NCBI RefSeq assembly: GCF_030435805.1
Contig: NC_081295.1
Span: 157,079,001-157,143,000 of the forward strand
DNA length: 64,000 nucleotides
Direction: 5' to 3'
Source: Mustela lutreola
Taxonomy: Eukaryota > Chordata > Mammalia > Carnivora > Mustelidae
Both the position numbers and the translations under genes were made by a program. The notes under the pieces were generated by a model. The model had not been told where the DNA came from and did not search any database. It saw nothing but the letters and a program-made list of their open reading frames with translations. Each line of letters starts with the position of its first letter. The stretch's first letter is position 1. Below, in pieces: positions 11,904-23,396 of this stretch.

Positions 11904-13106
11904 GTGATCAAAAACCTCCCAGAAAACAAGAGCCCAGGACCTGATGGATTCCCTGGGGAATTCTACCAAACTTTCAAAGAAGAAATAACACCTATTCTCC
12001 TGAAGCTGTTTCAAAAAATTGAAGTGGAAGGAAAACTTCCAGACTCTTTCTATGAAGTCAGCATTACCCTGATCCCCAAAACAGGCAAAGACCCTACCAA
12101 AAAGGAGAACTTCAGACCAATATCACTGATGAATATGGATGCTAAGATTCTCAACAAGATTCTAGAAAACAGGATCCAACAGCACATTAAAAAGATTATC
12201 CACCATGACCAAGTGGGATTCATTCCTGGGCTACAAGGATGGTTAAACATTTGCAAATCAATCAATGTGATAGAACAAATTAATAAGAGAAGAGAGAAGA
12301 ACCACATGGTCCTCTCCATTGATGAAGAAAAAGCATTTGACAAAATCCAGCATCCATTCCTGATTAAAACACTTCAAAGTATAGGGATAGAGGGAACATT
12401 CCTGAACTTCATCAAATCTATCTATGAAAGACCCACAGCTAATATCATCCTCAATGGGAAAAAGCTTGCAGCCTTCCTGTTCAGATCAGGAACACAACAA
12501 GGATTCCCACTCTCACCACTCTTGTTCAACATAGTATTAGAAGTCCTAGCAACAGCAATCAGACAACAAAGAGAAATAAAAGGTATCCAAATTGGCAATG
12601 AAGAAGTCAAACTCTCTCTCTTTGCAGATGACATGATTCTTTATATGGAAAACCCAAAAGACTCCACCCCCAAACTACTAGAACTCATACAACAATTCAG
12701 CAACGTGGCAGGATACAAAGTCAATGTACAGAAGTCAGTGGCTTTCTTACACACTAACAATGAAAATACAGAAAGGGAAATTAGAGAATCAGTTCCATTT
12801 ACTATAGCACAAAGAACCATAAGATACCTGGGAATAAACCTAACCAAAGAGGTAAAGGATCTGTACTCAAGGAACTATAGAACACTCATGAAAGAAATTG
12901 AAGAAGACACAAAAAGATGGAAGACCATTCCATGCTCTTGGATTGGAAGAAGAAACATTGTTAAAATGTCTATACTGCCTAGAGCAATCTATACTTTTAA
13001 TGCCATTCCAATCAAAATTCCACCAGTTATCTTCAAAGAGCTGGAGCAAATAATCAAAAATTTGTATGGAATCAGAAGAGACCCCGAATCACTAAGGAAA
13101 TGTTGA
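11904..13106 (+). pseudogene. LINE-1 ORF2 reverse transcriptase part, broken
   Basis: A 400-codon frame covering the LINE-1 reverse transcriptase. It includes [11 protein letters not shown] near the start, the motif A region [27 protein letters not shown], and the catalytic FADD in [13 protein letters not shown]. It ends at 13106 because of a one-base loss around 13046-13062 (CAAATAATCAAAAATTTG) that puts the downstream sequence in another frame. It has no upstream endonuclease. It is a retrotransposon relic rather than a host gene. Confidence 0.9.
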
Positions 13107-13240
13107 AAAACAAAAATAAAATGGGCGCCATCACGTTACCTGATTTCAAGCGTTACTACAAAGCTGTGATCACCAAGACAGCATGGTATTGGCATAAAAA
13201 CAGACACATAGATTAGTGAAACAGAGTAGAGAGCCCAGAT

Positions 13241-14353
13241 ATGGACCCTCAACTCTATGGTCAATTAATCTTCGACAAAACAAAACAAAAAAATATACAG
13301 TGGAAAAAAGATAGTCTCTTCAATAAATGGTGCTGGGAAAACTGGACAGCTATGTGTAGAAGAACAAAACTCGACCATTCTCTTACACCATACACAAAGA
13401 TAAACTCTAAATGGATAAAAGACCTCAACGTGAGACAGGAATCCATCAGAATCCTAGAGGAGAACATAGGCAGTAATCTCTTCGATATCAGCCACAGCAG
13501 CTTCTCTCAAGATATGTCTCCAAAGGCAAAGGAAACAAAAGCGAAAATAAACTTTTGGGACTTCATCAAAATCAAAAGCTTCTGCACAGCAAAGGAAACA
13601 GTCAAGGAAACAAAGAGGCAACCCACGGAATGGGAGAAGATATTTGCAAATGACAGTACAGACAAAAGGCTGATATCCAGGATCTATAAAGAACTCCTCA
13701 AACTCAACACACACAAAACAGACAATCATATCCAAAAATGTGCAGAAGATATGAACAGACACTTCTCCAATGAAGACATACAAATGGCTATCAGACACAT
13801 GAAAAAATGTTCATCATCACTAGCCATCAGGGAGATTCAAATTAAAACCACATTGAGATATCACCTTACACCAGTTAGAATGGCCAAAATTAGCAACACA
13901 GGAAACAACATGTGTTGGAGGGGATGTGGAGAAAGGGGAACCCTCCTCCACTGTTGGTGGGAATGCAAGTTGGTACAGCCTCTTTGGAGAACAGTGTGGA
14001 GATTCCTCAAGAAATTAAAAATAGAACTTCCCTATGACCCTGCCATTGCACTCCTGGGTATTTACCCCAAAGATACAGATGTAGTGAAAAGAAGGGCCAT
14101 CTGTACCCCAATGTTTATAGTAGCAATGGCCATGGTCGCCAAACTGTGGAAAGAATCAAGATGTCCTTCAACGGACGAATGGATAAGGAAAATGTGGTCC
14201 ATATACACTATGGAGTATTATGCCTCCATCAGAAAGGATGAATACCCAACTTTTGTAGCAACATGGACGGGGCTGGAAGAGATCCTGCTGAGTGAAATAA
14301 GTCAAGCAGAGAGAGTCAATTATCATATGGTTTCACTTATTTGTGGAGCATAA
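13241..14353 (+). pseudogene. LINE-1 ORF2 C-terminal part, broken
   Basis: A 370-codon continuation of ORF2 after the frame change and in-frame stops (TAG at 13214, TGA at 13217). It holds the C-terminal Cys-rich segment [18 protein letters not shown] and ends at ICGA just before the 3'UTR. The parent protein is the LINE-1 endonuclease and reverse transcriptase; this copy cannot make it. Confidence 0.9.
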
Positions 14354-15448
14354 CAAATAGCATGGAGGACATGGGGAGATAGGAGAAGGGAGTTTGGGAA
14401 AATTGGAAGGGGAGGTGAACCATGAGAGACTATGGACTCTGAAAAACAATCTGAGGATTTTGAAGGGGCAGGGGGTGGGAGGTTGGGGTACCAGGTGGTG
14501 GGTATTATAGAGGGCACGGATTGCATGGAGCACTGGGTGTGGTGAAAAAATAATGAATATTGTTAGGCTGAAAATAAATAAAAAATAAATTAAAAAAAAG
14601 AATCAATCAACAAAATGAAAAATCAACCTATAGAATGGGAGAAAATGTTTGTATACTTCTACGCGATAAGGGAGTAATATCCATTAATATATAAGGAGCT
14701 CATGCAACTCAGGAGCATAAAAACCAACAGTTACATTTTTTCAAAGGAAAGATGTATTGAATGAATATTTTTCCAAAGACATGCAAAGGGCAAATAGATA
14801 CATGAAAAGTACTCCTCATCACTAGTCATCAGAAAAATGCAAAACAAAATGACAGATATCATCACACCTGTTAGAATATCTATCATCAAAAAGACAAAGG
14901 ATAACAAGAGTGGTGAGGGACACTCGTGCACAGTTGGTGGGAACGTAAACTGATACAGCCTCTATAGAAAGCAATATGGAGGTTCCTTAAAAAATTAACA
15001 ATGGAACTGCTATTGTATCCAGCAACCAACTTCTAGGTACACATCCAAAGGAAATTAAACCAGGATATGAAAGAGATATATGCCTTCCCCTATTCACAGC
15101 AGCACTATTCACAATAGCCAAATGTGGAGACAACCTAAGTGTACACAGAGATGAACGGAGAAAGAGGATGTGGTGTAAGTATCTAAAGCAATATTATTCA
15201 TCCTGGAGAAGGAAGGAAATCCTGCCATTTGTGACGACATGGATGGACCTTGAGGGCATTATCCTAGGTGAAACAATTCAGAAGAGAAAGACAAATATTG
15301 TGTGATTTCATGTAACTATGGGATCCAGAAAAGCCGAACCTATAGGTACAGAGAGTAGAAATGTGGTTAGCAGGTACTGATGGGAAGAGAAGTGGGAGAT
15401 GTTGAACAAAGAGTATCACTACAAGTTGCAAAATGATTAAGTCCCGAA

Positions 15449-15643
15449 TATTTTTTTTTAAGATTTTGTTTATTTATTAGACCGAGAGAGATCACAAGTA
15501 GGCAGAGAGGCAGGCAGAGAGAGAGGAAGAAGCAGGCTCCCCAGTGAGCAGAGAGCCTAATGCGGGGCTCGATCCCAGGACCCTGGTATTATGACCTGAG
15601 CCGAAGGCAGAGGCTTTAACCCACTGAACCACCTAGGCACCCC
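15449..15643 (-). mobile_element. CAN-SINE, reversed
   Basis: Antisense SINE from TTTTTAAGATTTTG to the tRNA-like head near 15640. Target duplication AAGTCCCGAA (15439-15448) and AAGTCCTGAA (15644-15653). Confidence 0.9.
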
Positions 15644-15785
15644 AAGTCCTGAAGATTTAATGTACAGCTTGGTAGAGTTCATACAATTGTATTATAGACT
15701 TGAGAGTTGCTAAGAGAGCAGATTTTAAATGCTCTTACCATGAAGAAGATATCATAATTATATGATGTGATAGAGGTATGAAGTT

Positions 15786-16210
15786 ACACTATCTTGGCAA
15801 AAATTATATATTCACAGACCTGTACCCCTGGGGATAAAAATATATGTTTATAAAAAATAAAAAAATTAAAAAAAATTATATATACATATATATGTATGTA
15901 TATACATATACATATACACTATCTTGGCAAAATTATATATATGTGTATGTATGTATATGTATGTACGTATGTGTAAATATACGTATGTATATAAACATAT
16001 AATTTTTGCCAAGATAGTGTATATATTCTATATACAGTGAAATTATATATTTATTAAGATATACATTAATTAATTATAAATTACATATATATAATTTTTG
16101 CCAAGATAGTATATATATTCCATATACAGTGAAATTATATATTTATTTATTATAAATTATATTGATATATTATTTCACTGTATATAGAATATATATATAT
16201 ATAAAGAATA
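15786..16210. repeat. AT-rich block of direct and inverted repeats
   Basis: The motif CTATCTTGGCAAAA plus TATATAT occurs forward near 15788 and 15918, and reversed near 16002 and 16092. A companion motif, ATATACAGTGAAATTATATA, occurs near 16033 and 16122 and reversed near 16170. The block grew from the LINE-1 tail just upstream and can fold into long hairpins. Confidence 0.8.
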
Positions 16211-16239
16211 GATATATAGTGACATTTTATGCTCTCTTC

Positions 16240-16271
16240 TTTCTATAGATAGATATATAGATAGATAGATA
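16240..16271. repeat. (TAGA)n microsatellite
   Basis: A short imperfect TAGA/GATA tract immediately before a SINE. Confidence 0.8.
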
Positions 16272-16272
16272 A

Positions 16273-16462
16273 AGGCACCTGGGTGGTTCAGTCAGTTAAG
16301 CATCTGCCTTCAGTTCAGGTCATGATCCCGGGGTACAGAGATCAAGCCTCCTGTCAGGCTCCCTGCTCAGAGGGGAGCCTGCTTCTCCTGATCCCTCTAC
16401 AACTATGCCTGATCATGCTCAAACTCTCTTTCTTTGTTAAATAATAAATAAATCTTTAAAAG
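16273..16462 (+). mobile_element. CAN-SINE
   Basis: Head GCACCTGGGTGGTTCAGTCA, middle CCTGCTCAGAGGGGAGCCTG, tail AATAATAAATAAATCTTT. Confidence 0.88.
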
Positions 16463-16464
16463 GA

Positions 16465-16668
16465 GGGGGCTCCTGGATGGCACAGTCAGTTGAGTGTCTG
16501 ACTTTTGATGTTGGCTAAGGTGATAATATCAGGGTAATGAGATGAAGCCCCACTTCAGGCTCTGTGTTCAGCTCAGAGTCTGCTTAATTTTCTCTCTTGC
16601 TCTCCCTTGCCTTCCCTCACCCCCCTCTAAAAAAGATACATAAATCTTAAAAAAAAAAAAAAAAAAAG
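16465..16668 (+). mobile_element. Older carnivore SINE, tandem to the previous one
   Basis: Head GGCTCCTGGATGGCACAGTC, diverged body and a long A tail. It lies directly downstream of the preceding SINE. Confidence 0.82.
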
Positions 16669-17110
16669 GACACAGAGAATGAAACAACTTCACTCTCAAA
16701 AGAGGTTAAAGCTATTCTCAGAGTATGTGGAGAAAGGGGAGCCCTCTTACACTGTTGGTGGGAATGCAAACTGCTGCAGTCATTCTGGAAAACTGTATGG
16801 AAGTTCCTCAAAAAGTTAAAAATAGAACTATCCTATGACCCAGCAATTGGACATCTGGGCTCTTTCCATAGCTTGACTATTGTGGACATTGCTGCCATAA
16901 ATAATGGCATGCATGTGCCCCTTCAAACCACTATGTTTTTTATCATTTGGATAAATATTTGGTAGTGCAATTGTTGGGTTGCTCAGAGGGGATGGGGTAA
17001 TTGGGTGATGGGCATTGAAGTGAAGAGCATTCGGTGTTACATGCAACCGATGAAACTAATAATACACTATATGTTAACTAGACTGAATTGAAATTTTAAA
17101 AATATTAGAA
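16669..17110. mobile_element. Scrambled LINE-1 fragments
   Basis: A sense ORF2 fragment (16715-16857), an antisense piece (16858-16980, TATTGTGGACATTGCTGCCA) and then a sense 3' end (16981-17110, TGGGTGATGGGCATTGA). Confidence 0.65.
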
Positions 17111-19366
17111 TGTGCTTAAATATTAACTCTGCGATCCCATATATATTGGTTATGAATGAAATTAAATTAAGAATTTATTCACATATTTACGTTTAAAATT
17201 AAGTAACTGAAGGGGCTCTCATCTATTTGTATGTAAATATTTGGGCAGTTGTGAGGTAAAAATCTTGGGTGTTTTGTAACACATCTGGGTCATTCACAGA
17301 TTAGACTAAGGTAGCTGGGGAGTTTTCAGGAGTTATTTGTCTTCTTTCAAATATATGAAATAACAAGAGAGACAGACAAGATCTCCTCTGACATTGTCCT
17401 TGATCGTCATTCTCCCTGAGGATGGCCATCTCTAGACAGCTCAGTGACAGGGGCTCATTAACGGTGTGGAGCATCTGCTCCCCAGGGACATCAGCCAGGG
17501 AAAAACATTTGGTTTTCGGTGCCAGCCCAGCCACAGCTGAGTGTCACAGCACACTTTTCCTGTGTGCTGGTCACTGCTTTCAGGAAACCGTAGTGAGAGT
17601 TTGCAATTGCCTTCATCTCCTACCTCCTAGAGGAAAAGTGCAGGTCTCTGAACCACATGAAGACATGGAAGTCATCATGAGAAAACACCATTTTGCTTAG
17701 GAAAAATTTATATATAAGCCTTTGCATTTACTGCATACAACTGATTCTAAATGTCCAAGTGCCAATCCCCAGTACATCTTTGGCAGTGACTTGGAAAGGA
17801 GGTAGGGAAATAGGTTAGAACCCACAGAGAAGGTGAACAAAGGTGAGTGAAATGGAACTGTCTCTGTGTTGCTTTAGGAATTGGCCAGTTAGTTTATTTT
17901 CAGTTGCAGTTGTTCTTCAAACAGAAAAGCTGTACTGGTTTGCACATATCGTCCACTGTCTAAAGAAACAGACTGTGTGGGAAGTCACCAAAAATAAGAA
18001 CTAAAACTTAATTGTTCATTATAGGCTCTACCAAATTGTTCCCAGACATTTCATTCTACTGTAGTACATTCATTATACCTGTATATGCACATGTGGAAAA
18101 TAATTTAAATATGCATATATAGTGGTAATAAAATATACCCTTTATGCATATGGACAAAAGTATAGACTATATATGACCATGTTTTCCCATTGGTTCTTAC
18201 TGTATGTGAAATTAGATATTTGTTCTCTACATGTAAAACTCATGGCCGGTATTTATAGTTTCTAAATGGTTATTTTCTCCCTACGAGTCACCAAAATATC
18301 TAAAATATATAGAGAGTTTTATAAATGCTATGTTGAAAATACAAGAGGGATGTTCCATTTTGTAAATATTGTGTCAATGCATCTCTATTTTGACAGTATT
18401 AATCAGATTTGATGACGTTTCAGGTGAGTACAAATATCAGTCTGAAGAAGAAAAGGTAGGAAGAAACCTGAATGTTTAGTTAATAAATTAGGCAAATGAC
18501 AAGTTGTGTGTGTGTGTCTGTACGTGATTATGCTGAGGTGATGTATAAGGTACACTGGGTTCCATCCTTCTATCGTTGCACAGCACCGTGAATGGACTCT
18601 GTGTGAATGCTGTTGGGGCCCTGCTCAGACGCGCTTTACCTGGCTGCTGCTCCAATCCTAACCCTATGTGTTAGGAATATGGGCTGCCAGGTGCACAGCC
18701 ATTCCCTTCTTCAGAGATTTGCCCTCAACTGAAAGGGAGCCACTTTGCCAGGGGGTTTCGGGAACACATTTGGGGCAGCTCACAGCCAGGGACAGACTCG
18801 GGGGAGAGACAAAAGGCTGCCAATGTCAAGGCAGGACTAAATCTGATGCAATTCATGCTCCAGAACTGTGCTAACACTGGAGTAAGTCACAGGAAGTCAT
18901 TTAAATTTAAATTAAATAAAATACAAAATTCAGTTTCTCAACTAGGCTATTTTAAACGCTCAGGTAGTGACATGGGGATAGTGGTTATTGCATTAGACAG
19001 CGAGGGCTGAGTATTTCCACCAGCACAGATGCATACTGTATGGGAGGCTTGCGTCCAGCTTCTTATGGGATCAGGTTCATGCCATCTTCCACCTGAGACC
19101 ACGTCCTGGGGCTTAGCAGCATTCTCTGCTCTGTTTTCCTTCCCTCGTCGCCTTTATCCAGATAGCACTCCCTGAACAAACCACATTTCAGGTAGGAAAT
19201 CCTACCTGATCCCCTTCTCCCATGGAACATGGTGGAAAGTACCATCCATGTTCATGAGACCTGTCATTTCCAGGGTTCTGAAAGCTGCCTTTCTCCTCAC
19301 TAGCTCATCCCTCATTGCCCTTGGGGGCCTGTTCTAGTACATGGGGGGGTCAGCTCAGAGCTAGGG
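17111..19366 (+). repeat. Segments A and B of unit U1
   Basis: A (17111-18125) is the reverse complement of the A copies at 1-2744 and 55740-57934. B (18126-19366) matches 54856-55360 reversed and 30601-31060 direct; landmarks are CCTATGTGTTAGGAATATGG near 18663 and AAATACAAAATTCAGTTTCT near 18920. It lies upstream of OR-1. No credible gene is seen. Confidence 0.8.
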
Positions 19367-19381
19367 GACAGAAGCTTTATT

Positions 19382-19576
19382 TTTTTTAAATATTTTATAT
19401 ATTTATTTAACAGACAGAGATCACATATAGGCAGAGAGGCAGGCAGAGAGAGAGAGGAGGAGGCAGGCTCCCTGCCAAGCAGAGAGCCTGATGTGGGGCT
19501 CAATCCCAGGACCCTGGGATCATGACCAGAGCCAAAGGCAGAGGCTTTAACCCACTGAGCCATCCAGGCACCCCCA
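19382..19576 (-). mobile_element. CAN-SINE in the tail of the twin-primed LINE-1
   Basis: Antisense SINE ending with the tRNA-like head near 19575. It sits between the LINE-1 target duplication and the LINE-1 T-rich tail. The following ACAAGCATTAACATTTT resembles a mutated second copy of AGAAGCTTTATTTTTTT, so it probably landed after the LINE-1. Confidence 0.88.
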
Positions 19577-19857
19577 CAAGCATTAACATTTTATTTTTAT
19601 TTTTATTTTTTTATATTGATTTTTTAAATTTATTTTCAGCCTAACAATATTCATTATTTTTTCACCACACCCAGTGCTCCATGCAATCCGTGCCCTCTAT
19701 AATACCCACCACCTGGTACCCCAACCTCCCACCCCCTGCCCCTTCAAAATCCTCAGATTGTTTTTCAGAGTCCATAGTCTCTCATGGTTCACCTCCCCTT
19801 CCAATTTTCCCAAACTCCCTTCTCCTCTCTATCTCCCCATGTCCTCCATGCTATTTG

Positions 19858-20859
19858 TTATGCTCCACAAATAAGTGAAACCATATGATAATTGACTCTC
19901 TCTGCTTGACTTATTTCACTCAGCAGGATCTCTTCCAGCCCCGTCCATGTTGCTACAAAAGTTGGGTATTCATCCTTTCTGATGGAGGCATAATACTCCA
20001 TAGTGTATATGGACCACATTTTCCTTATCCATTCGTCCGTTGAAGGACATCTTGATTCTTTCCACAGTTTGGCGACCATGGCCATTGCTACTATAAACAT
20101 TGGGGTACAGATGGCCCTTCTTTTCACTACATCTGTATCTTTGGGGTAAATACCCAGGAGTGCAATGGCAGGGTCATAGGGAAGTTCTATTTTTAATTTC
20201 TTGAGGAATCTCCACACTGTTCTCCAAAGAGGCTGTACCAACTTGCATTCCCACCAACAGTGGAGGAGGGTTCCCCTTTCTCCACATCCCCTCCAACACA
20301 TGTTGTTTCCTGTGTTGCTAATTTTGGCCATTCTAACTGGTGTAAGGTGATATCTCAATGTGGTTTTAATTTGAATCTCCCTGATGGCTAGTGATGATGA
20401 ACATTTTTTCATGTGTCTGATAGCCATTTGTATGTCTTCATTGGAGAAGTGTCTGTTCATATCTTCTGCACATTTTTGGATATGATTGTCTGTTTTGTGT
20501 GTGTTGAGTTTGAGGAGTTCTTTATAGATCCTGGATATCAGCCTTTTGTCTGTACTGTCATTTGCAAATATCTTCTCCCATTCCGTGGGTTGCCTCTTTG
20601 TTTCCTTGACTGTTTCCTTTGCTGTGCAGAAGCTTTTGATTTTGATGAAGTCCCAAAAGTTTATTTTCGCTTTTGTTTCCTTTGCCTTTGGAGACATATC
20701 TTGAGAGAAGCTGCTGTGGCTGATATCGAAGAGATTACTGCCTATGTTCTCCTCTAGGATTCTGATGGATTCCTGTCTCACGTTGAGGTCTTTTATCCAT
20801 TTAGAGTTTATCTTTGTGTATGGTGTAAGAGAATGGTCGAGTTTTGTTCTTCTACACAT
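19858..20859 (-). pseudogene. LINE-1 ORF2 C-terminal part
   Basis: A 333-codon frame whose protein is the same as the C-terminal ORF2 frame at 13.24-14.35 kb over its whole length, including [18 protein letters not shown]. It is part of the twin-primed element and has no independent function. Confidence 0.9.
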
Positions 20860-21103
20860 AGCTGTCCAGTTTCCCCAGTACCATTTATTGAAGAGACTGT
20901 CTTTTTTCCACTGTATATATTTTGTTTTGTTTTATCGAAGATTAATTGACCATAGAGTTGAGGGTCCATATCTGGGCTCTCTACTCTGTTTCACTGGTCT
21001 ATGTGTCTGTTTTTATGCCAATACCATGCTGTCTTGGTGATCACAGCTTTGTAGTAACGCTTGAAATCAGGTAACGTGATGCCCCCAGTTTTATTTTTGT
21101 TTT

Positions 21104-21823
21104 TCAACATTTCCTTAGCGATTCGGGGTCTCTTCTGATTCCATACAAATTTTTGATTATTTGCTCCAGCTCTTTGAAGATAACCGGTGGAATTTTGATT
21201 GGAATGGCATTAAAAGTATAGATTGCTCTAGGCAGTATAGACATTTTAACAATGTTTCTTCTTCCAATCCAAGAGCATGGAATGGTCTTCCATCTTTTTG
21301 TGTCTTCTTCAATTTCTTTCATGAGTGTTCTATAGTTCCTTGAGTACAGATCCTTTACCTCTTTGGTTAGGTTTATTCCCAGGTATCTTATGGTTCTTTG
21401 TGCTATAGTAAATGGAACTGATTCTCTAATTTCCCTTTCTGTATTTTCATTGTTAGTGTGTAAGAAAGCCACTGACTTCTGTACATTGACTTTGTATCCT
21501 GCCACGTTGCTGAATTGTTGTATGAGTTCTAGTAGTTTGGGGGTGGAGTCTTTTGGGTTTTCCATATAAAGAATCATGTCATCTGCAAAGAGAGAGAGTT
21601 TGACTTCTTCATTGCCAATTTGGATACCTTTTATTTCTCTTTGTTGTCTGATTGCTGTTGCTAGGACTTCTAATACTATGTTGAACAAGAGTGGTGAGAG
21701 TGGGAATCCTTGTTGTGTTCCTGATCTGAACAGGAAGGCTGCAAGCTTTTTCCCATTGAGGATGATACACCCAGACTGAAATTGAAGGGATGGAGAAGCA
21801 TTTTTAATGCCAATGGGCCTCAA
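21104..21823 (-). pseudogene. LINE-1 ORF2 reverse transcriptase part, broken
   Basis: It carries the reverse transcriptase from [20 protein letters not shown] through [10 protein letters not shown], up to the same one-base loss as the other young copy (21147-21163). Upstream of that point the frame runs across the inversion join, so its first residues are not LINE-1 protein. Confidence 0.88.
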
Positions 21824-23396
21824 AAGAAGGCTGGGGTAGCAAGTCTCATATCAAATAAATTAGATTTTAAACTAAAGACTGTAGTCAGAGATACAGAAGG
21901 ACACTACATAATCTTTAAATGGACTATCCACCAAGATGATCTAACAATTGTAAATATCTATGCCCCCAATATGGGAGCAGCCAAATACATAAGAAAACTA
22001 TTAATCAAGATAAATACTCATATTAATATGAATACAATAATAGTAGGAGATCTTAACACACCTCTCTCAGAAATAGACAGATCATTGAAGCAGAAAATCA
22101 ATAAATAAACAAGAGCATTGAATGACATATTGGACCAGATGGACCTCATAGATATATACAGAACATTCCACCCTAAAACAATAGAATACTCATTCTTCTC
22201 AAGTGCACATGGAACCTTCTCAAGAATAGACCACATACTGGGTCACAAATCAGGACTCAACCAATACCAAAAGGCTGAGATTATTCCCTGCACATTCTCA
22301 GATCACAATGCTTTGAAACTGGAGCTCAATCACAAGGAAAAGTTCAGAAGGAACTCAAACACCTGGAAGCTAAAGACCCCTTGCTTAAGAATGCTTGGAT
22401 CAACCAGGAGAGCAAAGAAGAACTGAAACAATTCATGGAAACCAATGAGAATGAAGACACTTCAGTCCAAAACCTATGGGATACAGCAAAGGTCGTCCTA
22501 AGGGGGAAATACATAGCCATCCAAGCCTCCCTCAAAAAAATTGAAAAATCCAGAACACTGCAGCTGTCTCTACACCTGAAAGAACTAGAGAATCAACAAC
22601 AAATCAAACCAATTCCACACATAAGAAGGGAAATAATCAAGATTAGAGCTTAGATCAATGAGGTAGAAACCAGAGATACAGTAGAACGTATCAGTGAAAC
22701 TAGAAGCTGGTTTTTTGAAAGAATCAATAAGATCGATAAACCATTGGCCACACTAATTCAAAAGAAAAGAGAGAAAACCCAAATTCATAAAATTATGAAT
22801 GAAAAGGGAGAGATCACAACTAACACCAAGGAAATAGAAACAATCATCACAAGTTATTATCAATAGTTATATGCCAATAAGCTAAGCCACCTAGATGAAA
22901 TGGATGCATTCCTGGAAAACTGTAAACTTCCAAAATTGAACCAGGAAGAAATCGACAACCTGAATAGACTGATATCTAGTAATGAGATTGAAGCAATGAT
23001 CAAAAACCTCCCAAAAAACAAGAGCCCAGGACCTGATGGATTCCCTGGGGAATTCTACCAAACTGTCAAAGAAGAAATAACACCTATTCTCCTGAAGCTG
23101 TTTCAAAAAATTGAAGCAGAAGGAAAACTTCCAGACTCTTTGAAGCCAGCATTACCCTGATCCCCAAAGCAGGCAAAGACCCTACCAAAAAGGAGAATTT
23201 CAGACCAATATCACTGATGAATATAGATGCTAAGATTCTCAACAAGATCCTAGCAAACAGGATCCAACAGCACATTAAAAAGATTATCCACGATGACAAG
23301 GTGGGATTCATCCCTGGGCTACAAGGATCGTTCAACATTCGCAAATCAATCAGTGTGATAGAACAAATTAATATGAGAAGAGAGAAGAACCACATA
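21771..23396 (+). pseudogene. LINE-1 ORF2 endonuclease to RT start, inverted segment
   Basis: Short frames encode the LINE-1 endonuclease (NIYAPNMGAAKYIRKL near 21952, GDLNTPLSEIDRS near 22050, SDHNALKLELNHKEKF near 22300). The linker and the start of the reverse transcriptase follow ([16 protein letters not shown] near 23018, ending near RREKNH at 23395). Several stops and small indels break it. Confidence 0.88.

Larger units (their letters stand above)
11883..14590 (+). mobile_element. Young 5'-truncated LINE-1
   Basis: It runs from the middle of ORF2 (just before the reverse transcriptase fingers) to the 3' end (GAGCACTGGGTGTGGTG, 14529) and an AATAAATAAA tail. The endonuclease domain is missing through truncation. 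Flanks resemble an AAAATCAAT-type duplication (about 11865 and 14597). It is nearly identical to the copy at 19.6-21.8 kb over more than 2 kb, so both are recent. Confidence 0.92.
10210..15880 (+). mobile_element. Old LINE-1 body, host of nested insertions
   Basis: It is a paralogue of 4386-7535. It is interrupted by a SINE at 10914-11135, a young LINE-1 at about 11883-14590 and a SINE at 15449-15643. The two halves rejoin in register around CTTCTACACAATAAAAAATC (11850) and AATCAATCAACAAAATGAAA (14601). Confidence 0.8.
19382..23396 (-). mobile_element. Young LINE-1 with 5' inversion (twin-primed)
   Basis: It is flanked by a 15-base duplication GACAGAAGCTTTATT (19367-19381 and 23397-23411). 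The 3' part (about 19590-21770) is on the minus strand; the 5' part (about 21771-23396) is on the plus strand. The join lies in TGAGGATGATACACCCAGAC. Compared with the 11.9 kb copy, about 136 bases of ORF2 are missing at the join. This is the structure expected of twin priming. The same target, unoccupied, remains in U2 at 31053-31075. Confidence 0.93.

Noticed and set aside
13454-13798. A 114-codon frame antisense to LINE-1 ORF2, repeated at 20413-20757
   Set aside because: It is the complement of ORF2 C-terminal sequence; it repeats only because the two LINE-1 copies are nearly identical.
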